Assembly (NCBI GenBank): GCA_043513745.1
Contig: CP121341.1
Span: 310,001-374,000, forward strand
Source of the DNA: Henriciella sp043513745
Lineage (GTDB): Bacteria; Pseudomonadota; Alphaproteobacteria; Caulobacterales; Hyphomonadaceae
DNA length: 64,000 nucleotides
Reading direction: 5' to 3'
Positions 35,051 through 43,430 of this stretch are shown one piece after another. The position numbers were made by a program, and so were the translations under genes. The notes beneath the pieces were generated by a model. It searched no databases, was not told where the DNA came from, and was given only the letters and a program-made list of their open reading frames with translations. Each line of letters begins with the position of its first letter. Within the stretch, counting starts at the first letter, position 1.

Positions 35051-35764
35051 ATGAGTTTCGTCCTGAGCATCGCGTTTCCACTGATCGTTGGCACCGGCCC
35101 AATGGACGAGGCCTTGCGCGCGACTGAAGCGCCAGACAGCCTGCGCGCGGCCTTCACCGTCGAAATGAGCAGCGCTAAAGCCAGCCGCACATTTGCCTTC
35201 GACCCGCGAGAGCCGGACGGGCGGCGCTGGCGTCTGATCATCGCGCGCGGAGAGGATGGCGACCTGGACCAGGCCGCAGCGGCCTGGGGCGCAGAAGCCG
35301 CGCCAGATGGGCGTCTGTTTCCGGACGATTTGCGCGCCAGTTTCGGCGAAACGGTTTATGTCGACGATATGGGCCCGGCCTGGCGGTTGAAGTTCCAGCA
35401 CGCCCCCTCAGCGAATGATGGCGCGCTTGATATCTGGGCGACGCAACGCCTTCAGGCGGAGGCATGGATGGAACCCGGGGATGGCCGCTTCATGCGGATC
35501 GATTACGCCCTACCCCGCCCGGTTCGAGGGCCAAAAGGCGGGCGCCTCACGCGGTTCGAGCAAAGCTATCTTCTCGAGACGGAACCGGAATGGGGGCTGA
35601 CTTATGTGTCCCAGTTCCAGCTCAATTTTGAAGCCAAGGCGGCGTTCCGAACGATCCGCCAGAACTATACCGCGGTGATCACCGAAGCGACCTTCTTTTT
35701 TGCCAGTCCGGAGCTGGAACAGCATTTCGTCTCAGCCCAGCTGGAGCCGGTGTGGCCACGCTGA
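35051..35764 (+). CDS. Unknown exported protein
   Basis: A 237-residue protein. A short hydrophobic N-terminus (SFVLSIAFPLIVGTG) may be a signal peptide. The rest is beta-rich with no motif that I recognise; the end (FFFASPELEQHFVSAQLEPV) looks like a small outer-layer domain. The spacing of hydrophobic strands would suit a lipoprotein-carrier type fold, but this is not supported by any residue. It ends 61 bp before the tRNA-Met gene and is the last chromosomal gene before the integrated element. Confidence 0.6.
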   Translation: MSFVLSIAFPLIVGTGPMDEALRATEAPDSLRAAFTVEMSSAKASRTFAFDPREPDGRRWRLIIARGEDGDLDQAAAAWGAEAAPDGRLFPDDLRASFGETVYVDDMGPAWRLKFQHAPSANDGALDIWATQRLQAEAWMEPGDGRFMRIDYALPRPVRGPKGGRLTRFEQSYLLETEPEWGLTYVSQFQLNFEAKAAFRTIRQNYTAVITEATFFFASPELEQHFVSAQLEPVWPR

Positions 35765-35825
35765 AATTGGCGCATAAGAATGGTTGCGGAGCGCCAAAGC
35801 GCGGTGTATGCAGCGCGCTTCTGAT

Positions 35826-35902
35826 GGTTCGGTAGCTCAGCTGGTTAGAGCGCACGACTCATAATCGTGAGGTCGGGAGTTCAAGTCTCCCCCGAACCAC
35901 CA
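35826..35902 (+). tRNA. tRNA-Met (anticodon CAT), also left attachment site of the element
   Basis: A 77-nt cloverleaf including an encoded CCA. The acceptor stem GGTTCGG/CCGAACC is fully paired, the D arm is GCTCAGCTGGTTAGAGC, the anticodon loop is CTCATAA, and the T arm is GGGAGTTCAAGTCTCCC. The weak first pairs of an initiator tRNA are absent, so it is elongator tRNA-Met; a tRNA-Ile with modified CAT cannot be excluded. The integrase gene enters its 3' half antisense, so it serves as attL. Confidence 0.93.
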
Positions 35903-37051
35903 TTCACTACCTTGATTTTCAATGATTTTTATCTGCTCCAGCATATAGTCGGAGATAGAGGTGTAACGCAATTGTAACGCAACCTCCGAGAGGAACGCAT
36001 CAATAGCTGCGGTAGACTTGAAGAGGTATGACGGATCAAAGGGAGCGTAGATCTCTGTCGTGCTCACATCGGGAGATTTGTGACCGAGCTGCGCAGCGAC
36101 CTCCCACGCAGGAACGCTGCTTTTTCTCAGCCATCGGGCCATCGTGTGACGAAGGCCATAAGGTTGAACGGCCGCGTCCAACTTCGTTGCTTTTCGAACT
36201 GTTCGCCAAGCGGTGCGAATGCTCTTTACGGGCGTTCCTTTGAATTCAATGACGTGGCCTGTTTGACTCAATTCCTGTTGCTTCAGCAGCCAAGGTTTGA
36301 CGGTCTGCGGGATTTTTACTTGAGGGCGAAATTTAAGTGTCTGCTCTCGTCCCTTTGGATTGAGATCGATTAGATCATTGCGAAAATCGACCTGTTCGAA
36401 CTTCAGGTCCAGGATCGCTCTATTCCGAGACGTGCCGGAGATCATCATCACGATGAACGCTTTCAAATGATACTCGGCATTGTCGATGAGCTCCGCCACT
36501 TCCTCGACCTCCAGCGGACGCCCTTTTGGCGGCGGCGTCGGCACCTTGACGAGTTCTATGTAAGGGACTGACGCGAGCTCACCTCTTTTCCACGCCCAAT
36601 TCAACGCCGCCTTTCCGACCGTGAGAATCTGCCGCATAGAATTCTTCGAGAGGTTCATTTCATTCTGTAGATACTCTCGGTACGCTTGCTGCCGCGCTGG
36701 GGCGCACGCCTCTTTGACCGTGGCTGTTTTGTGAAAGTCTAACCAATATCGCAGGTAGCGCTGAACGTTATCGTGGCTGCGCAGCTTGGATCCATATTGT
36801 TCATAGTAACGAGCGAAAAGTTCGGCGAGCGTGGATTCTTCAGGCGCCTCTTCAGTTTTCGTATGAAAAAGCACAAACCAGTCGGTTAGTGCTTGCCTGG
36901 CTTTGTCAAAATCCGATGTGCCGAGGCTAATGCGGCGTGTTTGTCGAGCTTCGTTGTCAAACCAGGTTCTGTACCACGCTTCACTCTTAGGCCGCTTCGA
37001 TAACCAGAATTCGCCGATCTGAAATGGCTTCTCCGAGTTGTATCTGGGCAT
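35837..37051 (-). CDS. int: Tyrosine-recombinase integrase of the tRNA-Met element
   Basis: A 404-residue phage-type integrase. The N-terminal arm/SAM-like part (FQIGEFWLSKRPKSEAWYRT, RQTRRISLGTSDF) is followed by the catalytic domain: Arg in SGTSRNRAILDL, YGLRHTMARWLR and LGHKSPDVSTTEIY, with the nucleophilic Tyr. The last 22 codons (WWFGGDLNSRPHDYESCALT) are read from the antisense strand of the tRNA-Met gene. ATG 37051 has GGAGAG upstream; a further 19 in-frame codons reach 37108. The start lies inside the upstream HTH gene. Confidence 0.92.
   Translation of the reverse strand: MPRYNSEKPFQIGEFWLSKRPKSEAWYRTWFDNEARQTRRISLGTSDFDKARQALTDWFVLFHTKTEEAPEESTLAELFARYYEQYGSKLRSHDNVQRYLRYWLDFHKTATVKEACAPARQQAYREYLQNEMNLSKNSMRQILTVGKAALNWAWKRGELASVPYIELVKVPTPPPKGRPLEVEEVAELIDNAEYHLKAFIVMMISGTSRNRAILDLKFEQVDFRNDLIDLNPKGREQTLKFRPQVKIPQTVKPWLLKQQELSQTGHVIEFKGTPVKSIRTAWRTVRKATKLDAAVQPYGLRHTMARWLRKSSVPAWEVAAQLGHKSPDVSTTEIYAPFDPSYLFKSTAAIDAFLSEVALQLRYTSISDYMLEQIKIIENQGSEWWFGGDLNSRPHDYESCALTS
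35840..35902. other. Putative attL (3' part of tRNA-Met)
   Basis: The element begins immediately after the tRNA CCA end, where the integrase leaves the tRNA. The T arm and acceptor 3' strand are the usual identity block for such integrases. No second copy of these bases was seen in the window, so the exact crossover and attR cannot be defined. Confidence 0.6.
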
Positions 37052-37290
37052 GGTTCGCTCTCCATTGAATTCACCAAACATTGAATCAACTGGAACCCGA
37101 AAAAGCAAATCTTTCTGGGGGAAACTCGAACAAATTCGATATCGCCGCTATTACGCAATCGTCTCAACGAGACGATTGAAAGATTGAGGACTTCCGCTGC
37201 TTCTCGCTCGCTGTATTTTCTATACAAATTCAGGCCCTGCGCCTCTGCGATACGTTCGTGGAATTCCGATAGTTCAGGTATCTCATTCAT
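36886..37290 (-). CDS. Excisionase-like helix-turn-helix protein
   Basis: A 134-residue protein beginning MNEIPELSEFHERIAEAQGL. Residues 25-65 form a MerR/Xis-type winged helix (YSEREAAEVLNLSIVSLRRL and IEFVRVSPRKICFFGFQLI). It sits directly upstream of the integrase, as expected for a recombination directionality factor. Its last ~55 codons overlap the integrase start in a different frame; translation has no stop before 36886, so the overlap is real if both starts are right. Its start lies 8 bp inside the preceding CopG-like gene. Confidence 0.7.
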   Translation of the reverse strand: MNEIPELSEFHERIAEAQGLNLYRKYSEREAAEVLNLSIVSLRRLRNSGDIEFVRVSPRKICFFGFQLIQCLVNSMESEPCPDTTRRSHFRSANSGYRSGLRVKRGTEPGLTTKLDKHAALASAHRILTKPGKH

Positions 37291-37729
37291 TCGGGCAACC
37301 CTCCGAAGAAGAGGTGCCATCAGTTCTGCGGATCAATGAAGCGTTTGAATTCTCAAGCACGCCGCCGGCGGATAAGTTTCGAGCCACTTGATTGAGGAAA
37401 TGATCGTAACGCCTTTTTCCAAGGGACTGCGCCGCATCTCGCTCGCCATCCGGTATCGGCTCCATCCGGGTGAGCCAATAAAGAACGTAATGACAAATTG
37501 TCTCGAGACAGACTGCGATATCTCGTTCAATTGCTCCCTGGCGTATGTCGAACTTATCCAGTCGATCGAGTAAACGCTCTTCCAATCCCAGTTTTGAGTC
37601 AGGGCAAAAATACGCGCGCAAGGCTGTCTCAATGATGGCCGTTTTGGTTACGCCAGGGCGGCGCGCCTCCTCATAGAGCAGTGCGTGCAGATCGGTTGGA
37701 ATGTGAATATTGATCCGAGGTTTGGCCAT
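37283..37729 (-). CDS. CopG-like (ribbon-helix-helix) protein next to traG
   Basis: A 148-residue protein. The N-terminal 45 residues (KPRINIHIPTDLHALLYEEA) form a ribbon-helix-helix DNA-binding domain, followed by a helical region (LDRLDKFDIRQGAIERDIAV). Genes of this type stand between traG and the integrase in many alphaproteobacterial Trb elements and may control transfer genes. Its ATG lies two bases after the traG stop, indicating translational coupling. Confidence 0.7.
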   Translation of the reverse strand: MAKPRINIHIPTDLHALLYEEARRPGVTKTAIIETALRAYFCPDSKLGLEERLLDRLDKFDIRQGAIERDIAVCLETICHYVLYWLTRMEPIPDGERDAAQSLGKRRYDHFLNQVARNLSAGGVLENSNASLIRRTDGTSSSEGCPNE

Positions 37730-37731
37730 GC

Positions 37732-39651
37732 TCAATCCATTGGGAAGTAATCACTATCGTCGCTTCGATCCAACGCCGCGAGTTTTGCGCGTTTGCTGGA
37801 CTGCTCATCCGCGTCATCTGCGACCGCAACGTTCGGTTCGGACTGGCATGATCGTTCAATCTCTGCGCTTTCTGATCGTTCTGGAAGCTCCATCTCTAAC
37901 TGTCTGCCTGAGGACGTCGTCGCGCCAGACGAGGTCAGCGAAAATCTAATCGAAGCACAAATAGGTCTGGGTTCATCTTCAAGCTTTGGCGGGGCAAACA
38001 CGCGTGACGTAAAATTTCTGTCCTTGAAGTATCGAAGCTTCTTGGCTCGAACCGGTGGACACCCCGCCACCATCACAATCTCCTCGTTTGGAGCCAGTTG
38101 CATGACTTCGCCCTGCGTCACGAGCGGCCGGCTGGTTTCCTGCCGCGAGACCATCATGTGAGATAACCATGGCGCAAGCCGGTGACCGGCATAGTTCTTT
38201 TGAGATCTGAGCTCGGTCTTTGTGCCAAGCGCTTCTGAAACGCGCTTGGCTGTGCGCTCATCATTAGTCGCAAACGCGACCCGGACGTGACAATTGTCGA
38301 GGATAGAGTTGCTCGGACCATATGCTTTCTCGATCTGATTGAGCGACTGCGCGATCAAAAACGCGCGGATCCCGAAGCCCGCCATATACCCAAGCGACTC
38401 TTCAAAGAACTGAAATCGTCCGAGCGCCGGAAACTCATCCAGCATCAAAAGCAATTGACGTCGCTCGGTACTAGCCAAACGTTCAGTGAGCCGTTTCAGA
38501 ATTTGATTTAAAATCAGCCGAATGAGCGGCTTTGTTCGCGAAATGTCGGATGGCGGTATGACGAAGTAAAGCGAGGTCGGGCGCGCAGCATTGACGATAT
38601 CATTGACGCACCAATCGCTTGCGCCAGTTACTGAAGCGATGATTGGATCGCGGTAAAGCGTTAGAAAACTCATGGCCGTGGAGAGCACGCCCGAACGCTC
38701 ATTCTCCGATTTGTTCAGAAGCTCGCGCGCAACCTGCGCAATCGTATCTTTGACATCGTGCTGCGCATGTTTGGCTTTGAGCATGACGCCGAGCGTCTTC
38801 TCAAACGTCCGAGAAGGATCAGAAAGAAACCGCGCGCACCCTGCAAGCGTTTTATCGTCTTCGACATAGAGCATATGAAGGATCGCACCGACAAGCAGTG
38901 CATGGGCTGTTTTCTCCCAGTGACTGCTCCGTTCAAGACTACCTTCTGGATCGACCAAAATGTCTGCAATATTTTGAACATCACGCACCACATTCAGATC
39001 GAGGCGAACTTCAGCAAGCGGATTGTATCGCGGCGAGGCCGGATCGGTGGGGTCAAACCGGATGCAGCGTGAGAACTTCGATCGCCATCCGGACGTCAGG
39101 TCCCAGTTCTCCCCTTTTATGTCATGAATGATCGTGCTCCCAGTCCAGGAAAGCAGAGTCGGGATGACGAGCCCGACGCCTTTACCCGATCGCGTTGGTG
39201 CAAAAGCGAGAACATGTTCGGGGCCGGCATGGCGAAGGTACTTTCCGTCCCATGTCCCAAGGAAGACGCCGTCATTCTTCAAGAGTCCAGCTTTGCGAAC
39301 ATCACTCTCATCAGCCCACCGCGCGGAGCCGTAAGTTGTGACATTTCGCTCATAGCGGCTGCGCCAGACGGACCCCATCACTGCTGCAACGATACCAAGC
39401 AGACCGCCGCTTGCTGCGATCATGCCCGCTTGAGTGAAGATCTCTGGAGCGTAGGCTTCATAAGCGTACCACCATTGAAACAGGCGCCATGGTTTGTAGA
39501 CGGGCGTTTCGAGAGCAACGAACCATGGCGCGCCCAATGCAGGTTGAAAATCGAGTTGATGAGCGATCCATTGGGTCGCGCCCCAAACCGTTCCGATAAT
39601 GATCGCGAAAACAATGACGATTTGACCGATCAAAATTTTTGCTGGGGTCAT
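37732..39651 (-). CDS. traG: Conjugal transfer coupling protein TraG (VirD4 family)
   Basis: A 639-residue type IV coupling protein that links the relaxase-DNA complex to the mating pore. Two N-terminal membrane helices (~5-25 and 70-92) are followed by an ATPase domain. Walker A is LAFAPTRSGKGVGLVIPT and Walker B is QLLLMLDEFPALG; RVAFATNDERTA follows. It is 94 bp downstream of the relaxase gene and starts at ATG 39651. Confidence 0.93.
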   Translation of the reverse strand: MTPAKILIGQIVIVFAIIIGTVWGATQWIAHQLDFQPALGAPWFVALETPVYKPWRLFQWWYAYEAYAPEIFTQAGMIAASGGLLGIVAAVMGSVWRSRYERNVTTYGSARWADESDVRKAGLLKNDGVFLGTWDGKYLRHAGPEHVLAFAPTRSGKGVGLVIPTLLSWTGSTIIHDIKGENWDLTSGWRSKFSRCIRFDPTDPASPRYNPLAEVRLDLNVVRDVQNIADILVDPEGSLERSSHWEKTAHALLVGAILHMLYVEDDKTLAGCARFLSDPSRTFEKTLGVMLKAKHAQHDVKDTIAQVARELLNKSENERSGVLSTAMSFLTLYRDPIIASVTGASDWCVNDIVNAARPTSLYFVIPPSDISRTKPLIRLILNQILKRLTERLASTERRQLLLMLDEFPALGRFQFFEESLGYMAGFGIRAFLIAQSLNQIEKAYGPSNSILDNCHVRVAFATNDERTAKRVSEALGTKTELRSQKNYAGHRLAPWLSHMMVSRQETSRPLVTQGEVMQLAPNEEIVMVAGCPPVRAKKLRYFKDRNFTSRVFAPPKLEDEPRPICASIRFSLTSSGATTSSGRQLEMELPERSESAEIERSCQSEPNVAVADDADEQSSKRAKLAALDRSDDSDYFPMD

Positions 39652-39745
39652 TGAGCGCTCGCAGACAATTCAAACATGCGATGCAATCTGCCGAAACGAA
39701 CATGCGGCGCCTAGTTGGAGCGCAAGCAAACGCCTGCAAATCCGA

Positions 39746-41623
39746 TCATCGGCTCAGTCCACGCGTTCGGGAGCGAGTGATTGAGAATCTGATCCCAGAG
39801 GGTGTGCGCTCGATAGACAAATCTCGTCCCCGCAGATGAGTCAGGTCACGCCGCCATGGGACCAGCGTGAATTCCTTGCCATTACTCAGCAGTGCCATTC
39901 TCCCCTGCCCCAGATCCAAGTGTCCTTTGTAGCGACCTCGGAACTGGTCACCAGTGGAAAGCGCCCGGTAAGTCTCTCCTGTGTTCAAGGCATGCGCTTT
40001 CGCAGCCTCATACAACTCGGCCTGCGCCATGGCTGTCTTATCCGGCGATCCGCGCGCCTTCAGAACGAGGTGTCGTTTTTCAATCGCAGACCTTAAATTA
40101 GGGATCTCATTGTCGCTCAATCTATCCAACCAGACAGGACCGCGAGACTCAATCTGATCGGCGATGCTGAGCCAGGATTTCACGGCGACTTTCGGCCCAC
40201 CGCGTGAACGTTCGAATGCTGCAGCCCGTTTCAGATAATCATCTGGAATATCCCAGGTGCCATCCGGTTGCCGCTGTACGATACCCGTACGGCGCAAGGA
40301 TTCTAATCTTCGCTTATGGGTTTCCCGATAAGCGGCTGTAGATGAGGGATCGAATGCCGCGTGAAGGTCATTCGAATAGAACCCACCATTTCGTTCGGCG
40401 ATTTTGTCGATGGTTCGGTCTGCGGGTCGCGGTTCGCCCGCGCACTGCGCAACCTCGATGATGGCGCCGTCGGCAAGCGCAAGATTTTCACCGCCAGGGA
40501 CATGCCAAGTGACCCCTTCAAAATCGCGGACAATGAGGAACCGTCGATCTCGCAATTCGTCATCCGGACCAGATTTCAGAACTTCTCCTAAAAGAGCCGG
40601 TTCATCACCCGATCTATCACCCCACAACTTGAGAGCATTTTCTGTGATTTGAGCGCTGTGTTCAGCCGCGAGAGAACGGATAACATCACCGCGTCGGCCC
40701 ATCGAGTTTAGAGTTCTTTCCCACCCTCGTTTCATCTGCCATTGATGAGCGCCATCTGGTTTAGCGAGATGTCGCGATTGAAGATGCGCCAGCCGGCGCA
40801 GATGGAGGTTGCGATCGAAACGGTCTCTCGTGCCCGATGCAGGCTCTATGATAATTCGATCATCGCGTTCCAGATCCGCGAGCTTTTGGTCAAGGCCCGT
40901 GAATCGATCTTGCGAGACCTCTGATTGCTGTGCTCGAATAATTTCAAGATCGCGCCGGGGGCCAAGCCTGCGCGTGGCCAACTCTTCTGCACGTCGGCGA
41001 AGACCTTGGGTCAGATAGTTTCTTGCGATGACCAGATCGCGTCCGCGACCGTCTCGCCCTCGGATCACAATATGCGTATGTGGGTGACCGGTATTGTGGT
41101 GATCAACGGCGACCCAGTCGAGCTTCTGGCCCAGGTCGGATTCCATTTGCGCCATCAGTGTTCTCGTATTGGATTTAAGATCCTCAAACGCATGCCCATC
41201 TTCAGGCGACACGATGATCCTGAATTGGTGTCGGTCGGACTCGCTGTTCTTGAGGAACCGGCGTCGATCAACCTTTCCGCCTTCTCGCGTATAGAGATCA
41301 CCGCCCGCGCCATCTCGATCGACGCCATCTCGTTGAAGATAGCCGAGATGGGCGCGAAACGCCCCTAATCCGCTCCTGCCACGGGCTCGGGCAATATGGA
41401 CTTTGACGACCACTCGGCGCATTCGAAATCGCGGCAATGATGAGGACGCAAATCGAACAGCGCTTCCACGACCAATTCGCGCGCCGGTAAAGCCAGGCTT
41501 TTTGGGACCACGGTTTAACCTGGCCGCAGCACGCGTGATTTTGCTCCGAGCGCTCCGCCCGCTTCCACGCCCAAGATCGCGGATCCTGCCAAGCCGAGGC
41601 GTAAAGTCAAAATCCTCGCTCAT
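39746..41623 (-). CDS. Relaxase of the VirD2/DUF3363 type
   Basis: A 625-residue mobilisation nuclease. The metal-binding triad of histidines is in AVDHHNTGHPHTHIVIRG; upstream Tyr residues (GYLQRDGVDRDG) include the likely nicking Tyr. The C-terminal part is the DUF3363 region (PVWLDRLSDN; TGETYRALSTGDQFRGRYKG). The N-terminal ~45 residues are very Arg-rich. It nicks oriT and pilots the strand to TraG. ATG 41623 overlaps the stop of a 70-codon frame upstream (ATGA). Confidence 0.9.
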   Translation of the reverse strand: MSEDFDFTPRLGRIRDLGRGSGRSARSKITRAAARLNRGPKKPGFTGARIGRGSAVRFASSSLPRFRMRRVVVKVHIARARGRSGLGAFRAHLGYLQRDGVDRDGAGGDLYTREGGKVDRRRFLKNSESDRHQFRIIVSPEDGHAFEDLKSNTRTLMAQMESDLGQKLDWVAVDHHNTGHPHTHIVIRGRDGRGRDLVIARNYLTQGLRRRAEELATRRLGPRRDLEIIRAQQSEVSQDRFTGLDQKLADLERDDRIIIEPASGTRDRFDRNLHLRRLAHLQSRHLAKPDGAHQWQMKRGWERTLNSMGRRGDVIRSLAAEHSAQITENALKLWGDRSGDEPALLGEVLKSGPDDELRDRRFLIVRDFEGVTWHVPGGENLALADGAIIEVAQCAGEPRPADRTIDKIAERNGGFYSNDLHAAFDPSSTAAYRETHKRRLESLRRTGIVQRQPDGTWDIPDDYLKRAAAFERSRGGPKVAVKSWLSIADQIESRGPVWLDRLSDNEIPNLRSAIEKRHLVLKARGSPDKTAMAQAELYEAAKAHALNTGETYRALSTGDQFRGRYKGHLDLGQGRMALLSNGKEFTLVPWRRDLTHLRGRDLSIERTPSGIRFSITRSRTRGLSR

Positions 41624-41832
41624 TTGACCTGCACCACGCCTGAGCCCCGTAAATATTGCGCGCTCAAGCGAAACCTGCACTGCAATACCGTGCAAAGGAC
41701 ACTAAAAAATCGATGTGCAGACAATGTCTTATGCGCCGGATGGTGCATGAGCTTTAATCTTGCCCTACCGGGTCCGCTATCAACTTCCGCCATTTTCCTT
41801 GCACCGCTTTGCATGCGCTTGCACCGCTTCAT
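41620..41832 (-). CDS. Possible 70-aa protein coupled to traF and the relaxase
   Basis: The frame starts MKRCKRMQSGARKMAEV, with its ATG overlapping the traF stop as ATGA. It ends with its TGA overlapping the relaxase ATG as ATGA. It is Arg/Cys-rich and unrecognised. Double coupling would favour a real gene. However, the same 213 bp hold direct repeats and dyads and could simply be the oriT region. Confidence 0.3.
   Translation of the reverse strand: MKRCKRMQSGARKMAEVDSGPGRARLKLMHHPAHKTLSAHRFFSVLCTVLQCRFRLSAQYLRGSGVVQVK
41640..41831. other. Repeat-rich region before the relaxase gene, candidate oriT
   Basis: TTGCACCGCTT occurs at 41799-41809 and again at 41819-41829, separated by TGCATGCGC. 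A second GC-poorer dyad is GCACTGCAATACCGTGC near 41670-41690. Origins of transfer often lie just upstream of their relaxase gene and carry such repeats. No nick-site consensus was recognised. Confidence 0.35.
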
Positions 41833-42329
41833 CGCGAGACATCAAAGAGGAGGACGGCGATGCCGTCCAAGTCTTTACGTTTTGTGACCCCAAAATAGCG
41901 TCCATCGAGTGATTTTGGGTGTACGTTGAGCAAGAAAATTTCATCTTCTGAAAGCATGAAGCATCCGCTCCAAACCGGTAATTCTCGTTGCAAATCGTCT
42001 TGCTTAAGAGCTATTGCGCGGACCTCGCCGTTGATGAGAATGATCTCATTTTCACGGCATATTTTATCGCCTGGCAGTCCAGCGATCTGCTTCACAAGAG
42101 GCCAATCTTCGCCAACATATCCATTATGTTGAGCCCATTGGCTGCCATCGCTTTTGGGTGAAAGGACGGCCCAACGATCATAAGCGACAGGGCCGTCTTT
42201 CACCCAATAAAGACCGATCGGTGTACTCGCAGTCCGGTTCCAGACCAAGCGCTTCTGATGGCCAAGAAATGGTGCGAAAATGAGCGCTCCAATCGCCATC
42301 AGGCCCAGGCCCAAACTCAGCCATTTCAT
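41829..42329 (-). CDS. traF: TraF-type conjugal transfer signal peptidase (S26)
   Basis: A 166-residue S26C peptidase with an N-terminal membrane anchor (LGLGLMAIGALIFAPFL). The catalytic Ser is in NRTASTPIGLYW and the Lys in WPLVKQIAGLPGD. In RP4-type systems TraF cyclises the TrbC pilin, which is also present here. ATG 42329 overlaps the stop of the small HTH gene by 4 bp. Confidence 0.9.
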   Translation of the reverse strand: MKWLSLGLGLMAIGALIFAPFLGHQKRLVWNRTASTPIGLYWVKDGPVAYDRWAVLSPKSDGSQWAQHNGYVGEDWPLVKQIAGLPGDKICRENEIILINGEVRAIALKQDDLQRELPVWSGCFMLSEDEIFLLNVHPKSLDGRYFGVTKRKDLDGIAVLLFDVSR

Positions 42330-42568
42330 GAGTCTTTGCGAATACGCTGCGATGTCGAGGCGTAGCTGTTTCGCTCAGACCAACGGATCAGTTCAGGCTT
42401 GGGATAGAATACCCGCGCGCCATGCTTGCGATAGATTGGGCCACGTCCTTCGCAGCGATAATGGTCCAGCGTGGACCGGGTAAGGCGTAGGAATTTCGCT
42501 GCCTCTGTAACGGTCAGAAGTTCTGGCCAGTCGCCTGCTTCTAGTCTTGGGTTCGTAGATTCTGACAT
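42326..42568 (-). CDS. Small helix-turn-helix protein (AlpA/MerR-like)
   Basis: An 80-residue protein whose centre (LLTVTEAAKFLRLTRSTLDHY then GPIYRKHGARVFYPKPELIRW) is the winged-helix DNA-binding domain of the HTH_17 type. It is the first gene of the leftward transfer operon, overlapping traF by 4 bp, and is therefore a likely regulator of that operon (inference). Confidence 0.85.
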   Translation of the reverse strand: MSESTNPRLEAGDWPELLTVTEAAKFLRLTRSTLDHYRCEGRGPIYRKHGARVFYPKPELIRWSERNSYASTSQRIRKDS

Positions 42569-42692
42569 GTTCGATCTCCCTGTTTCGTCTTGGTGTCGAT
42601 GGGAGAGCCTTGCGGGAATATGCGGCAGGTCGGGAGCGGAAAAATGAGATGGAGAGGTTTTTCCCCTGCGCGCTTAACCATACCATTCATAC

Positions 42693-42724
42693 TAAAAACC
42701 GCGCCGAGAATGGTCTCGGCGCGG
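42693..42724 (-). terminator. Intrinsic terminator after the DUF736 gene
   Basis: On the minus strand CCGCGCCGAGA and TCTCGGCGCGG form a perfect 11-bp stem with a 4-nt loop, followed by TTTTTAG. It lies 25 bp after the DUF736 stop and isolates it from the HTH-traF operon. Confidence 0.9.
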
Positions 42725-42748
42725 CTCTGACTGAGATAGGGATTTAGC

Positions 42749-43072
42749 CTAGTCGCGTGGGCTCCAGAGGATCACATGACGCCCTTTCTTGCCTTTGACC
42801 GGGGCGAGGTTCGCATAGATCCGACGCGGTCCGATTTGCGGATCAGCCAGAGTGAGCGATACATATTCGCGGCCCGATGCTTTGGCTTTTCTGAGCCATC
42901 CCCCGCCGATTTCTGTAGTCGTTTCGCCTGCGAAGATGCGATAATCGGGCTGTCCGTCAGTGGTCTTTTCCTCATTCTTTGCAATGCGGATCGAGGCTGA
43001 CAGGTTCATCATGGCGAGCATGCCTTCAAATCCGGTTTTCGTTTCGCTGACATATCCAAGTGCGTTTGCCAT
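42749..43072 (-). CDS. DUF736 family protein
   Basis: A 107-residue single-domain protein. MANALGYVSETKTGFEGML and PDYRIFAGETTTEIGGGW, with a C-terminal region that includes REYVSLTLADPQIG, match DUF736. The family is almost confined to conjugative elements of Proteobacteria; function unknown. ATG 43072 follows AAGGAG. The longer upstream frame has no ribosome binding site. Confidence 0.9.
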   Translation of the reverse strand: MANALGYVSETKTGFEGMLAMMNLSASIRIAKNEEKTTDGQPDYRIFAGETTTEIGGGWLRKAKASGREYVSLTLADPQIGPRRIYANLAPVKGKKGRHVILWSPRD

Positions 43073-43430
43073 TTTAAGTCTCCTTTTCGTTTCTTTGGCG
43101 TGTCTTCGGGAAGCTTCATGCCCCGTCGACGCCGGACCGAAAGGCCGCTGAAATTGCCTTCTGAACCCAACGGGGCGGAGCGTACGCGGAGCACGGGGGA
43201 GAACAGGAATTTTGCTGCGCGAGGAGGCGCGCCAGCGCCGGGGAAAATTCCTGTTTGGACCCGTTTCAGATGGCGGTTTCAGCGGCCAGGTCCTCCAGGC
43301 AAGAGACGGGTCTTGAGGCTGATAAGAAAGCAACAGTAACGAAGGAAAACTGTTGCAATAAAACGGGAAATTCAAAGAGAAACGAGCCGGGCTCGAAGTC
43401 CAGCTCGCCCTGATCGATCTGGCATTTTAG
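43073..43430. other. Non-coding gap with a 12-bp inverted repeat and a parB terminator
   Basis: AACAGGAATTTT (43202-43213) and AAAATTCCTGTT (43244-43255) are perfect 12-bp arms around a GC-rich centre holding GGCGCGCC. GCAACAGT (43330-43337) and ACTGTTGC (43349-43356) form a second hairpin. On the minus strand the second is followed by TTTCTT and may terminate parB. The first may be an operator, a partition-protein site or an origin. No gene was seen in this gap. Confidence 0.5.
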
